Source: Aselliscus stoliczkanus
Taxonomy: Eukaryota; Chordata; Mammalia; Chiroptera; Hipposideridae
Direction: 5' to 3'
Assembly: GCA_033961575.1 (NCBI GenBank)
Contig: CM066731.1
Coordinates: forward strand, 76,839,501-76,903,500
Length of the DNA: 64,000 nucleotides
Positions 37,502 to 47,199 of the stretch are shown piece after piece. Every line of letters starts with the position of its first letter. The stretch's first letter is position 1. The position numbers and the translations under genes are program-made. Below the pieces are notes generated by a model that saw only the letters and a program-made list of their open reading frames with translations, was not told where the DNA came from and searched no databases.

Positions 37502-38362
37502 TTAAAAAAGCCCTTTTAACATTTCTTGCAATGCTGCCTTGGTGGTAATGAACTCCTTATGCTTATTCTTTTCTGAGAAGCTCTTTATTTCTCCTTCAAT
37601 ATTAAGTGATAGCCTTGATGGGTAGAGCAATGTTGGTTGTAGGCCTTTATTTTGTGTCACTTTGAGTATCTCCTGCCACTCCCTTCTGGCCTGCAGACTT
37701 TCTGTAGACAAGTCAGCTGTTAGTCTAACAGGAGTTCCTTTGTATGTAACCTGCTGTGTTTCTCTTGCTGCTTTTGGGATTCCGTCTCTGTCTTTAACCT
37801 TTGCCATTTTAACTATGATGTGTCTTGGTGTGGGCCTGCTTGGGTTCAGCTTGTTTGGAACCCTTTGCACTTACTGGGCATGCATGTTGATTTCCTTCAC
37901 CAGGGTAGGGAAGTTTTCAGTCATTATTTTTTCAAATACATTCTTGACCCCTTGCTTCTCTTCTCCTTCTGGTATTCATGGTTGTTATGCCTCATCTTGT
38001 TCCATAGGGCTCTTAAACTATTTTCATTGTTTTTTATTCTTTGGTCTTTTTGTTGTGCCAACTGGGTGACTTCTTCTATTTTTTCTTCCAAATCGCTGAT
38101 TCCGCTCCTCTGTTTCATCTACTCTACTGGTGATTCCTTCGAGTGTGTTCTTCATTTCAGTTATTGTATTCTTTAGTTCTAACTGTTTGCTTTTTATGAT
38201 TTCTCTATCCTTCCTTATGTCCTCACTAAGTTTGTTAAACATTCTTATCATCAGTGTTCTAAACTCTGTCTCTGAAAGGTTGGATCCCTCTGTTTCATTT
38301 GGTTTCATTTCTAGAGGTTTCTTCTGATCTTTTACTTGTGACATGTTTCTTTGTTTCCCCAT
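37502..38362 (-). pseudogene. L1 ORF1 pseudogene (element B)
   Basis: The start is ATG at 38,362 (MGKQRNMSQVKDQKKPLEM) and the stop is at 37,504-37,502 (MLKGLF-stop). The total length is 861 nt, exactly 287 codons including the stop, so its indels nearly cancel. The N-terminus and coiled coil (LSETEFRTLMIRMFNKLSED; TEMKNTLEGITSRVDE) are read first. A frameshift near 38,110 moves to RSGISDLEEKIEEVTQLAQQ, and another before 37,870 to the RRM/C-terminal domain (MQRVPNKLNPSRPTPRHIIVKM; STESLQARREWQEILK). Better preserved than ORF1 of A, but not translatable as one protein. Confidence 0.9.
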
Positions 38363-39475
38363 TCTGGCTGTCGCTCTGGGATTGCTTTGCTGTATTAGAT
38401 AGATCACCAGGAGAGCCCTGCCTGGATCACCCAGGCACACAACTCATGGTCCAACACTCCCAGGACAACTCCCAGTTTCAGCCTGTCCCAATCAGCTGCT
38501 CGCAGATCAGGCGGAGCAGCCTGATAACCAATCAGCAGCCTGGCAACTCTGCAAGCATATTGCGGGGAGCAAGGCCCCAAGGCGGCCTGCGCATTCCCGC
38601 ATCTCAGTGAGCAGCCTGCTGGAGCTGGAGCACGCCCACCAGTGGTTCCCCTGACAATGCAGCACAAGCCGCAGAGGGTGGGGATCCGAGGCAGCTTGCG
38701 CACGCCCGGGTCTCAGTGAGCCCCCTGTTGGAACTGGAGGGCACCCGCCCAGCATTTCCCTAGGCAACGCAGTACAAGCCGGACAGAGGGTGGGGATCCA
38801 AGGCCGCATGCGCGCGCACGCATACACACACACAAGCACCTCTGCGGTAACTCCACCAGACCAATGAGGTCCCGAACCTGATCCACTGTGGGAAGTCCCA
38901 ACCCTGAGAAAATTGTGCCCTCCTACACCACTCACGTGCAGGCTCGTCACCAGGGGAACAGCAGTCCAAAAACCTCCAGTCTCTGCACCAAAAGTGCCCA
39001 GTCAGTCCGTCCCCGCAGGTTCCTGGCCCAGCTCACACAGCCACTCCATTCACCAAGAACCAGGTAAGTGCTCACTGGTGAGCAAGCCTGTGCACTGGCC
39101 CCACTGATTCTCTAGCCACTCTTAGCCTCACCGAGCTGAGCAAAGGAAGTCCTCACTAATATACTGCCAGCTATCTTGGAAGTCCTCTTACCAGCAAAGG
39201 AACTCTGGGCTGGTGAGCTTTGTGTGCGGCCGGAGGGTCTCTCCCCCAAGCAGAGAAGCGTCCCCACAGCTGGGGCTTCCCTCACGGGGTTTGCCCTGTC
39301 TTGTCTCCACCTGTTCTACCAGACCCGATGTGGCCTCCTCTTTAAGTTCTTCATTTAGTGGTTCTGTTCATCTAATTGTTCAGGGACCTCCAGGGTTGAA
39401 TGGTGTATAATTTGTTAGTAATTTTGGTGTGATCCTGAGAGGAAGTTAGCACAAAGTCTGTCTATTCTGCCATTT
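38363..39475 (-). promoter_or_regulatory. L1 5' UTR of element B with a tandem duplication
   Basis: GC- and CpG-rich, especially 38,560-38,830. The 5' terminus reads 'aaaatggcagaatagacag' on the minus strand, as in A. A segment of ~110 bp is present twice in tandem: 38,579-38,687 and 38,688-38,799, each ending in 'gggtggggatcc' on the plus strand and sharing 'tctcagtgagc' and 'acaagccg'. Element A has one copy. Internal Pol II promoter function is inferred from the family. Confidence 0.78.
38579..38799. repeat. ~110-bp tandem duplication in L1 5' UTR
   Basis: Unit 1 is 38,579-38,687 and unit 2 is 38,688-38,799. They are clearly alignable but differ at several positions (for example 'cctgctggagctggag' versus 'ccctgttggaactggag'), so the duplication is not very recent, or was inherited from the source element. 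Confidence 0.85.
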
Positions 39476-39491
39476 TCGAACTGCATACTTT

Positions 39492-39545
39492 CAATGGGTG
39501 AATTATACAGCATGTGAATTACATCTTGATAAAGCTGTTAAAAAT
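39492..39545 (+). repeat. last bases of the old L1 3' UTR
   Basis: 'caatgggtgaattatacagcatgtgaattacatcttgataaagctgtta' is the expected 3' terminus of an old L1, continuing from 36,137 across element B. Confidence 0.88.
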
Positions 39546-39803
39546 TAGCTGTGATGGGAATCTAGGCAAAGCATAAGCAAATGAAGTTTTCTTAAATCAT
39601 TGCACATTCTGTTAGCTTATGTGGGTAGTATAGTTTTTGAATTTGAATGACTTTTGCCGTTCAGAAGAATCAAAGGGAGAAAGGGTTGAGGGTTATCTAA
39701 GAGGTGTCATTTTGACCCACTTAAGGGGTATTTGATCTTCTTGGTGATCGATAGGGGCAGAGGTTGGGGAGGGAAGAACCTGATTTTCAAACTATGGCAC
39801 TTG
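39546..39803. other. no recognisable feature
   Basis: Short unique-looking spacer. Confidence 0.5.
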
Positions 39804-39815
39804 AAACAGCTGATA

Positions 39816-39935
39816 GGGCTGGCTGAGTGGCGTGGTGGTTAAGAGCTGGCTTGGGATGCCAGCAGCACAGGTTTGGATCCCACATATGAGGGCCTGTGAC
39901 ACTCTCTCTAAAAAACAAACAAACGAACAAAAAAA
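39816..39935 (+). repeat. tRNA-derived SINE (abundant short family)
   Basis: Copy 6, with head 'ggctggctgagtggcgtggtggttaag' and a somewhat diverged body ('cacaggtttggatccc', so the B box has lost its consensus). The TSD 'aaacagctgata' is perfect (39,804-39,815 and 39,936-39,947). Confidence 0.93.
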
Positions 39936-39947
39936 AAACAGCTGATA

Positions 39948-40499
39948 AAATGAGCTTCTCGAGTTTTGCTTTGTGAAATGAGGAACTCATAGTCTACTTG
40001 CATGGACTTCAGAGATCTGCAGGATCAGGAGCTCATGGCAGAGGCCTAAGCAGAAGGCTCTATGAACTGTCAGAGGGCATGCAGGCTGCTGTCCCTCACC
40101 TTTGCCTTTTATTCAGAAATCCACTACTGCCTTTTTCTGTAGTTACCTTCCTGTTAAGATGTGATAGACTGCCACATTGTGAGATCCTGTGAATTATGTC
40201 TTACGCCTCCCAAAGAGTTAGATAATCAAACTGTGCACTTTGCTTCTGCTCCCTATTTGTGTCTCCGCTCTGCTGGGTATTTTCATTAACTTTCACTTAT
40301 AAGACATCCACTGCTTCACTCCAGGCTTAAATTTTCCTCCCATTGAATAATGTTTAGTCAGTGGCTTCATTCTAAGAATCTAATTGGTGCATAAAATGCA
40401 CTCTGAGATGCTTTAACCAATCTCTGAGATACAGAGCAGTCTGTGACAGAGTGGTAACAGGCTCGAAGGACGGGAACTCTACCTTAATGATTGCCTCTG
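39948..40499. other. no recognisable feature
   Basis: Unique-looking DNA. The 64-codon frame at 39,998-40,192 has no support as a gene. Confidence 0.5.
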
Positions 40500-40815
40500 T
40501 GGTGCTTGGGAGAATTACTGTCATCAGGGGAAAGCAAATTAAAACAACAATGAAATACCACTACGCACCTATTTGAATGGTTGAATTCCAGAACACTAAC
40601 AACAACAAATACTGGTGAGGATGTGGAGCAAAACGGACTCCCATTCATTGCTGGTGGAATGTGAAGTGGTACAGCCTCTTTGGAAAATAGGTTGTTGGTA
40701 CCTTACAAAACAAATCCTGCTCTTAACATGCACTCTAGTGATCCCATTCCTTGGTATTTACCCAACAGAGTACAAAACTTATGTAAAGGAGTGTAAATGG
40801 AGTGTAAAACTAACA
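40500..40815 (+). repeat. old L1 ORF2 C-terminal fragment
   Basis: 'gggaaagcaaattaaaacaacaatgaaatacca', 'aatactggtgaggatgtggagc', 'cattgctggtggaatgtgaagtggtacagcc', 'cccattccttggtatttacccaac' are ORF2 3' landmarks. A diverged, isolated fragment truncated at both ends. Confidence 0.82.
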
Positions 40816-41855
40816 TAAAACTTATGTTAAGAGGTGGTAATTTTAATCATCCTTTCTGTATTAGAGGTGAGAAAATTGACTGTGAGCATTTGGATTCACA
40901 GTCACAAGTAACAGTTGGAATTTTAGAGTTTACTCAATCAATTCCTTTATCAATTTCTCATTTATACTAAATTTTTTTGTTGGAAAAAAAGCAACCCATT
41001 ATCCAGTTCACCCCACAGGCTATACCCTTAGTTTGGACATATCTGAGACAAAACACATGTCCCTTAATTACAAAAGCAATTTTAGTTTTAAAAAAGTCAG
41101 TTTTTTAAATTAATTGATGGATTTACTTTCAGAATGCCCATAGCTATGCAATCCAAGACTCCATGATAGGAAAGAAATTAATGTTCAGAATTAACACAAA
41201 TTAAATGTCTCATACACATATTGCTGCAGTTGCAGGTAAGTCCAGTATTTCAGAGAAAGTAAACAGAGTGAAGTGTAACCTAAGCATTGTTCTATAATTA
41301 TACTCCGGGGTATGACAGCATATACCCTATATGCCATGAAATGGACATGAATGAGTGAGAAATAGTATTGTTTTACTTTGATCCACTGAGGTTTGGAGGC
41401 TAATTGTTATTGAAACATAACTTTTTCTATCCTGATTGACACATATGGCAAGGTAGGTAAGAGGATACACTCTAAAAATTGACTTGCTCCATAACTGTCT
41501 CACTGTAGGCCTCCAACATCTTGAACTGGTTGCCATGAAAATGGGAAGGGTATGTGATAGATGTTTTAATGCCATCAAAAGTAACAAATATTTTGTCAGC
41601 TCACATTTTACTGGCCAAATCAAGTCATATGAACATGTTCCACTTCAAGACAATGGCAAATACAAACTAACAATGTCTCTGGAATAAGAATAACTAGCAT
41701 AGTGGTAAAGAACCCTACTGACTTCAAACCAGGTACCCAATAAACACACATACAAAACATACATGCAGTCACATGTATTACATTCACAAACCCATTGAAA
41801 AGCAATGTGCATATAATGACAACCTGTAGAAGAATAAAAATTTCAGTCAACCATA

Positions 41856-41860
<5 letters not shown>
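40816..41860. other. no gene or named repeat seen
   Basis: About 1 kb of AT-rich DNA. The frames at 41,327-41,623 (minus) and 41,484-41,687 (plus) overlap each other and have no domain support. Confidence 0.5.

Positions 41861-41861
<1 letters not shown>

Positions 41862-41916
<55 letters not shown>
41862..41916. repeat. (TC)n microsatellite
   Basis: More than 25 uninterrupted TC units. It explains the SLSLSL and RERERE frames on the two strands. Confidence 0.97.
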
Positions 41917-41920
<4 letters not shown>

Positions 41921-42145
41921 CCTCTCAACAAATGCAACTTTATTGAGGATCAGTCTGTGTTAGTTACTCTGAGGACTATATGGTAAAGTGCTGGTGCAAG
42001 ATGTCTTTTATAAAAATACAAATTTGGACATGCAGCAGATCAAATACCTACAGTATAAAGTGGAATAACTCTAATATCAAATTAATATTCTTCTAATTAG
42101 TCTTTGACCTGGTAGGTACATCCTATTAAGGAACATTATCAATTG
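41917..42145. other. spacer, no clear feature
   Basis: Short AT-rich stretch before an old L1 5' end. Confidence 0.5.
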
Positions 42146-43826
42146 ATTCTGTCGACTTCCTGTCAAGATGTCAGAGGGTTAAAAACTGTGCTTGCCTCCT
42201 CCCACAACCACTTCAAAATTATAACTAAATTATAGAAAAACCATAATTGGGAACCACCTGAAGACTAGCTGAACAGAAGTTCTATCACTAAGGATATAAA
42301 GAAGAATCCATGTGGAGACTTGTAGAATGGGTGGAGATGCAGAATGGGCAGGCACCACACACACACAGTATGGTGACTAAGAATAAGGAGGGATATGTCA
42401 GTTTCAGAGGAACCCCCTGAGGAGTGAGGGGTCCCAGCCCCACACCTGGGTCCCCAGCCTAGGAAACCAGTGTTGGGCAGAAGAGTGCCCATACATCTGA
42501 CTGTGAAACCCAGTAGCGATTGCATCCAAATGAGATGAAAGGTTGCTGTAGTTACAGGTGTTCCTCTTGAGGGGCTGTGCATGCTTATTGACAGGTTCAA
42601 TTGCTCTGGGATTCAGTGTGGGGGTGCTAACTTGAATAGTGTCAGAAGCGTATGGGAAGTAACTGAATGAGCTGATTTCAGGGTGAGGGCTGTAGGGACA
42701 GGTATTAGGACTGCTCTCTCTGGGGACAGAAGTATTGGCAGGCAGCATTGTTCATTTGTTGAGCCTTCCCCCAACCAGGTGGCAGGTAAAGGCAAACACA
42801 AAATCTGAACTCTCCCTTAAAGGGACTAACATTGTTCACCCTGCCTTGCTGGTTCCCTGAGACCCTGCCCCACCCAACTCTTGTGCCTGGACCAAACTAC
42901 TTCAGGCAGCTTTTTTACATAAATGGCTTGCCTCGGTTCATATTGCAAACTTTCCTAAAATCTCTCAGAGGTAAACAAACCACAAACAAGCAGCTGCTGG
43001 CCTTGGCATGCCATGTATCTCTTGTAAGCCATGCCAAGCCTGGCACAAATGGTGAGCAGTCACAACTTGCATTGTAACACAATCAGGTGGTCCTAAACAT
43101 GGCACAAGCTATAGCCAGTGTTGGCTGAAATGTATCTTCAGCTAAATAGCCACAACCCAGCACAAAAGATGGCAGACACGAACATACATCATGGTACTCA
43201 GCAAAGGGTTACAAGCCCAACGTTACAGGACACTGCCTCACTTCATAGCATAGCCTCTCCCAAGAAGCTCCAAGCTCAGTCAAGTGGCAACCAACCACAG
43301 AATACTTTATATCTCTCACCAGGCAGTGCCAAGCTGAGCACAAGGGGCAGATGTTCATAGTTAGTTATGGAGACCTTCAAAAGAGCCTCCAGAACCAATA
43401 TCCGCAGTAGCCAGTTTCAGATGACACCAGAACACTACCCAAGAAGCTCCAAAAATGACACATCTGAAGAGTGGATTTGGCTGGCATCAGACCCCCACTA
43501 AAGGAACTCCCACTCTGTGAGGTCATTCTCACACAACTCTCACACAACAGCTTAGAGGCTATAGCATAGCCAGCGTTCATAGCCAGTCAGCCTAAGGGGC
43601 AATACCACCACTTATGTGCCAACAGCAATCTAGGCTCAACTACAACAGGAAAGCAAATACAACCCACACAACAAGGGACTGTGGGGGAGCATCTGGCTCA
43701 AGTGAATAAGGAGACTGCACCATTGGGCCTCATAGGACAACTACTACATAAGGCCAGTCTACAAATGCTGAGATATGTAGCAGATCTGCCTAATACATAG
43801 AAACAAACACAGGGAGTCAGTCAAAA

Positions 43827-44803
43827 TGAACAGACAAAAAAAATTTCCCAAATGATAGAACAGGACACAACTCCAGAAAAAGAATTAAACAAAATGGAGA
43901 CAAGCAATCTATCAAATACAGAGTTCAAAACACTGGTTATAAAGATTCTCAATCATCTCAGGGGAAGAATAGATGATCTCAGTAAGAAATGCAACAAAGA
44001 GGAAATATTTTTTTTTTTTGAGGGCAGTGTCACTGGCCCTCACATGTGGGACCGAACCGGGGCCGCTGGCTTCCCAAGCCAGCGCTTAACCGCCGTGCCA
44101 CTCGGCCGGCCCTAAGAGGAAATATTTTTTAAAAGTCAGAAATAAAGAATACATTAGAGGGAATCAACAGCAGATTAGATGAAGCAGAATATCAAATCAG
44201 CAATCTGAAAGACAAGGTTGTGGTAAACACCCAATTGAACAATAAAAGGAAAAAAAATAGAATTTTAAAAAATAAAGCTAGTTTATGGGACCTCTGGGAC
44301 AACGTCAAGCACACCAACATTCACCTCATAGAAGTATCAGAAGGAGAAGAGAGAGAGGAAGGGATTGAATACCTACTTGAAGAATTAATGGCTAAAAACT
44401 TTTCTAACCTTTATGAAATTAACATATAAGTCAGAGAGGTGAAGAGAATCCCAAACAAAATGAACCCAAAGAGACCCACACTAAGACAAATCATAATTAA
44501 AATGCCAAAGATTAAGAACAAAGACAGAATCTTAACAGTGGCAAGAAAAAGGCAGTTTTTTAGTTACATATCATGGCAGCTGATTTTTCAACAGAAACTT
44601 TGCAGACCAGAAGGAAGTGGAATGACATATTCAAAGTGATGAAAAGTAAAGACCTACAAGTAACACTATGCTACCCAGCAAGGCTATCATTTAGATTAAA
44701 GGAGATATAAAAAGTTTCCTAGACAAAAAAAAATAAAAACATAAAACTGAAGTTCATCGCCACTAAACTAGTATTCCCACATATGTTAAAGGGACTTCTT
44801 TAA
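43827..44803 (+). pseudogene. L1 ORF1 pseudogene (element F)
   Basis: The ATG at 43,827 (NRQKKFPK) meets a stop after nine codons. The frame at 43,852 continues (EQDTTPEKELNKMETSNLSNTEFKTL cut here as motifs METSNLSNTEFK and ILNHLRGRIDDL). A SINE at 44,014-44,113 splits the coiled coil. The RRM reads at 44,220-44,429 (HLIEVSEGEEREEGIEY) and on to 44,439-44,639 (RIPNKMNPKRPTLRQIIIKM). It ends 'MLKGLL-stop' at 44,801. Frameshifts and stops throughout. Confidence 0.85.
44014..44113 (-). repeat. tRNA-derived SINE (abundant short family)
   Basis: Copy 7, minus strand, very close to the family's apparent consensus ('ggggccgctggcttcccaagccagc' with an intact box A/B on the minus strand). The TSD 'aagaggaaatatttttt' is perfect over 17 bp (43,997-44,013 and 44,114-44,130). 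It lies in ORF1 of element F. Confidence 0.96.
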
Positions 44804-45527
44804 GTAGAAAAAAACGATGAAAAAATATGGATAAGAACATATAGGAAAGAAAAATATTCTCTCTGACAAAGCTAAAGCGTGGATCAACCAACAATAAAGC
44901 TAGTACAAAGATTAAAAGGCAAAAGTAGGAAGATCATGTATAATTATAATAATAAATTAAAGGACAGATTAATAGATAAGCAAACACGCACACATAAAAG
45001 AAATGAAAAATAATGACAAAAACATAAATGTGGTGGTGGAGGTGAGTAAAAATTGTAGGGATTTTAGAATGTGTTTAAACTTAAGAAACCATAAACTCAA
45101 AATAGCTTGCTCTATATGAAGCACATGGTAACCACAAACCAAAAGGTATATATGACAGATACATAAGAAAGAAAGGGAAATGAATTCAAATGTGACACAA
45201 TAGAAAGTCATCAACATACAAGAGAAGAGAGCAAAAGAATAATAAAAGAACAGAGAAGAATGAAAAAAACAATAAAACATTTAATAGAATGGCAATAACT
45301 ACATACTTAATTATTTTAAATGTCAATGGGCTAAATGCCTCAATGAAAAGATATAGGGTGGCTGAAGATAAAGAAATAAGTCCTGTACATATACTACCAA
45401 GAGACCTGCTTCAGATTAAAAGACACGCCTAAACTGGAAGTAAATGGATGGAAAAAGGTATTTCATGCAAATGGAAATTTAAAAAAAACTGGGGTAACAA
45501 TATTTATGTCAAAAACAACAGACTTTA

Positions 45528-45679
45528 TTTTTATTATTTTTAGCTGAGCCATCCTGCCACCTATTGGCAGCTTAGCAGCAGCTCAGCTCAGGCCAGGAAT
45601 AGAACCAGTGACCCTTTTGCTCATAGCTCGCACTCTTGAGTGAGCTCTTAACCAACTGAGCCACTCATCTGCCCAAAAT
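45528..45679 (-). repeat. tRNA-derived SINE, second type
   Basis: On the minus strand: head 'gggcagatgagtggctcagttggttaagagc' (good A box), B-box-like 'ctggttctattcctgg', then a body unlike the abundant family ('gctgctgctaagctgcc', 'gtggcaggatggctcagc') and an A/T-rich tail. The flanks 'agacttta' (45,520-45,527 and 45,680-45,687) are an 8-bp TSD. This is a different SINE from the nine-copy family and from the VES-type copy. Confidence 0.8.
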
Positions 45680-45974
45680 AGACTTTAAAACAAGTATTGT
45701 AACAAAATACAAAGAAAAGCATTTCATAACGATGAAGGAATCAATCAAACAAGAGGGTAAATTTTACATAAATATCTATGCACTTAAAGTAGAAGCATCT
45801 AAACATCTAAAGTGAGTATTGACAGACATAATGGGAGAGATTGACATTAATAAAGTCATAGTAGGGGACTTTAATATCCCATTGACATTAATGGATAGGT
45901 CATCCAAACAGAAGATAAACAAGGAAAAAATGCTCTTAAATGACATGTTAGACCAGATGGACTGAATTGATATA

Positions 45975-46204
45975 CAGGGGGTGCCAAAAAAATGTATACA
46001 CAGTTTAAGAGATGTTATCTATGTTCAAGTACTAGTTTGCTGTAATCAGAAGTGTCTCAACATTAATGGTAGCCACTTTGAGCACCTGTTGTAATTGCAG
46101 AAGTCAAATGTGACTTGTATTCATTTTTTGTTATCAGTATACATTGAGTATTACAATTAATACAGTCTTTTCCTTTCTTAAAATACATTTTTTGGCACGC
46201 TCTG
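45975..46204. mobile_element. mariner-type MITE, copy 1
   Basis: 230 bp with terminal inverted repeats of about 27 bp: it begins 'cagggggtgccaaaaaaatg' and ends 'cattttttggcacgctctg'. TA dinucleotides flank it (45,973-45,974 and 46,205-46,206), as for Tc1/mariner targets. It has no transposase frame. The second copy (50,707-50,944) aligns along its whole length. It sits in the ORF2 of element F. Confidence 0.88.
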
Positions 46205-46346
46205 TATATAGATAATTTTACCTGAAAAACAGCAAAATATATATTGTTTTCAAGTGTATATGAAACATTTTTCAGAAAAAACCATATTTTGGGCCACAAA
46301 AAAAAAAAGTCACAATAAATTTCAGAAGATTAAAATCACATCAAGG

Positions 46347-46450
46347 GGCTGGCCGAGTGGCAAGGTGGTTAAGAGCTGGCTTGGGAAGCCAGCGGCCCTG
46401 GTTCGGGTCCCACATATCAGGGCCAGTGACACTGCCCTCAAAGAAAAAAA
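46347..46450 (+). repeat. tRNA-derived SINE (abundant short family)
   Basis: Copy 8, with head 'ggctggccgagtggcaaggtggttaag' and B box 'tggttcgggtccc'. The TSD 'aaaatcacatcaagg' is perfect (46,332-46,346 and 46,451-46,465). Confidence 0.96.
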
Positions 46451-46614
46451 AAAATCACATCAAGGATCTTCTCAAATCATAATGTCATGAAATCAGAAAT
46501 TAATTACAGGAAGAAAATTGGAAAGCACATAAACATGTGGAGGCTAGGTAATATGCTGCTATACAATAAATAAGTTAACAATGAGATCAAGAAAGAATTC
46601 AAAAGATATTTTGA

Positions 46615-46720
46615 AGGGCCGGCTGAGAGGCGCAGTGGTTAAGCGCTGGCTTCGGATGACAGCGGCCCCAGTTCGGGTCCCACATATGAGGGCCAGTGAC
46701 ACTGCCCTCAAAAACAAAAC
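46615..46720 (+). repeat. tRNA-derived SINE (abundant short family)
   Basis: Copy 9, only ~165 bp from copy 8 and in the same direction. Head 'gggccggctgagaggcgcagtgg', B box 'agttcgggtccc'. The TSD 'aaaagatattttga' is perfect (46,601-46,614 and 46,721-46,734). Confidence 0.96.
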
Positions 46721-47199
46721 AAAAGATATTTTGAGACAAATGAAAATGAAAATACATGGGACAAAGCCAAAGCTGTTCTAAGAGGGAATTGTATAGCAAT
46801 TTACGTCTAATTCACAAAACAAGAAAAATACCAACTGAAAATCTAACTTTATACCTAAAGGGACTAGAAAAAAGCAACAAACAATGCCCAAAGTGAGAAG
46901 GAAGGCAATAATAAAAATCAATGTGGAATAAAGAAAATAGAGAATAAAAAGAAAAACAGTAGAAAAAAAATCAATAAAGCTAAAAGCTGGTATTTTGAAA
47001 TGACAAAAATAAACAAATAAACAAACAAATAAATAATGAATGAACAAATCTTTATCCAGAATACTCAAGAAAAAAAAGAGTGTCCAAATTACCTCATTTA
47101 AACTTACTTAACTCCTTAAAAGTCCTATTTCTCCATGCAGTTGCACTGAGATTTAGGCTTCAATGTATGGATTTTAGAGCAATGTAATCCGTAACATAT

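Larger units (their letters stand above)
36138..39475 (-). mobile_element. element B: ORF2-deleted L1 (HAL1-like)
   Basis: A 3.34-kb complete element on the minus strand. The TSD 'tcgaactgcatacttt' (36,122-36,137 and 39,476-39,491) is a perfect 16 bp, and the host L1 3' UTR reads through once it is removed. Order on the minus strand: 5' UTR 39,475-38,363, ORF1 38,362-37,502, ORF2 start 37,445 to the junction at 36,858/36,859, 3' UTR fragment to about 36,712, last ORF2 bases, and full 3' UTR to 36,138. The deletion junctions, the 2-nt ORF2 deletion and the duplicated 3' UTR are the same as in element A. The identity and clean TSD suggest a recent insertion. Confidence 0.9.
42146..47080 (+). 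mobile_element. element F: old L1, 5' UTR to mid ORF2, heavily interrupted
   Basis: It begins near 'cttcctgtcaagatgtcagagg', an L1-like 5' terminus, then a 5' UTR (to 43,826) unlike those of A-E, ORF1 (43,827-44,803) and the first part of ORF2 (45,289 to ~47,080). It ends abruptly after 'actcaagaaaaaaaagag', in the region just upstream of the RT, without 3' UTR. Two SINEs in ORF2, one SINE in ORF1, a different SINE in ORF2 and a mariner-type MITE were inserted later. The divergence places it before elements A-E. Confidence 0.82.
45289..47080 (+). pseudogene. L1 ORF2 pseudogene, endonuclease region (element F)
   Basis: It opens ATGGCAATAACTACATAC at 45,289 with the NVNGLNA-type segment ('aatgtcaatgggctaaatgcc'). 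Landmarks follow: 'tagtaggggactttaatatccca', 'acatgttagaccagatgg', 'ccatattttgggccac', 'aaaattggaaagcacataaacatgtggaggcta', 'gccaaagctgttctaagaggg'. The RT is missing because the element ends near 47,080. Interrupted by a SINE (45,528-45,679), a MITE (45,975-46,204) and two more SINEs (46,347-46,450 and 46,615-46,720). Confidence 0.83.

Noticed and set aside
38560..38830. CpG island of a host gene promoter
   Set aside because: The CpG-rich block belongs to the 5' UTR of element B and is within its TSDs; no host transcript is evident.
41795..41986. Ser-Leu repeat and Arg-Glu repeat proteins
   Set aside because: Translations of a TC microsatellite on the two strands. The same holds for 51,449-51,685.
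46347..46450. Functional tRNA gene (tRNA-like A and B boxes)
   Set aside because: The head is part of a dispersed SINE with A tail and TSD; the acceptor stem is not complete.
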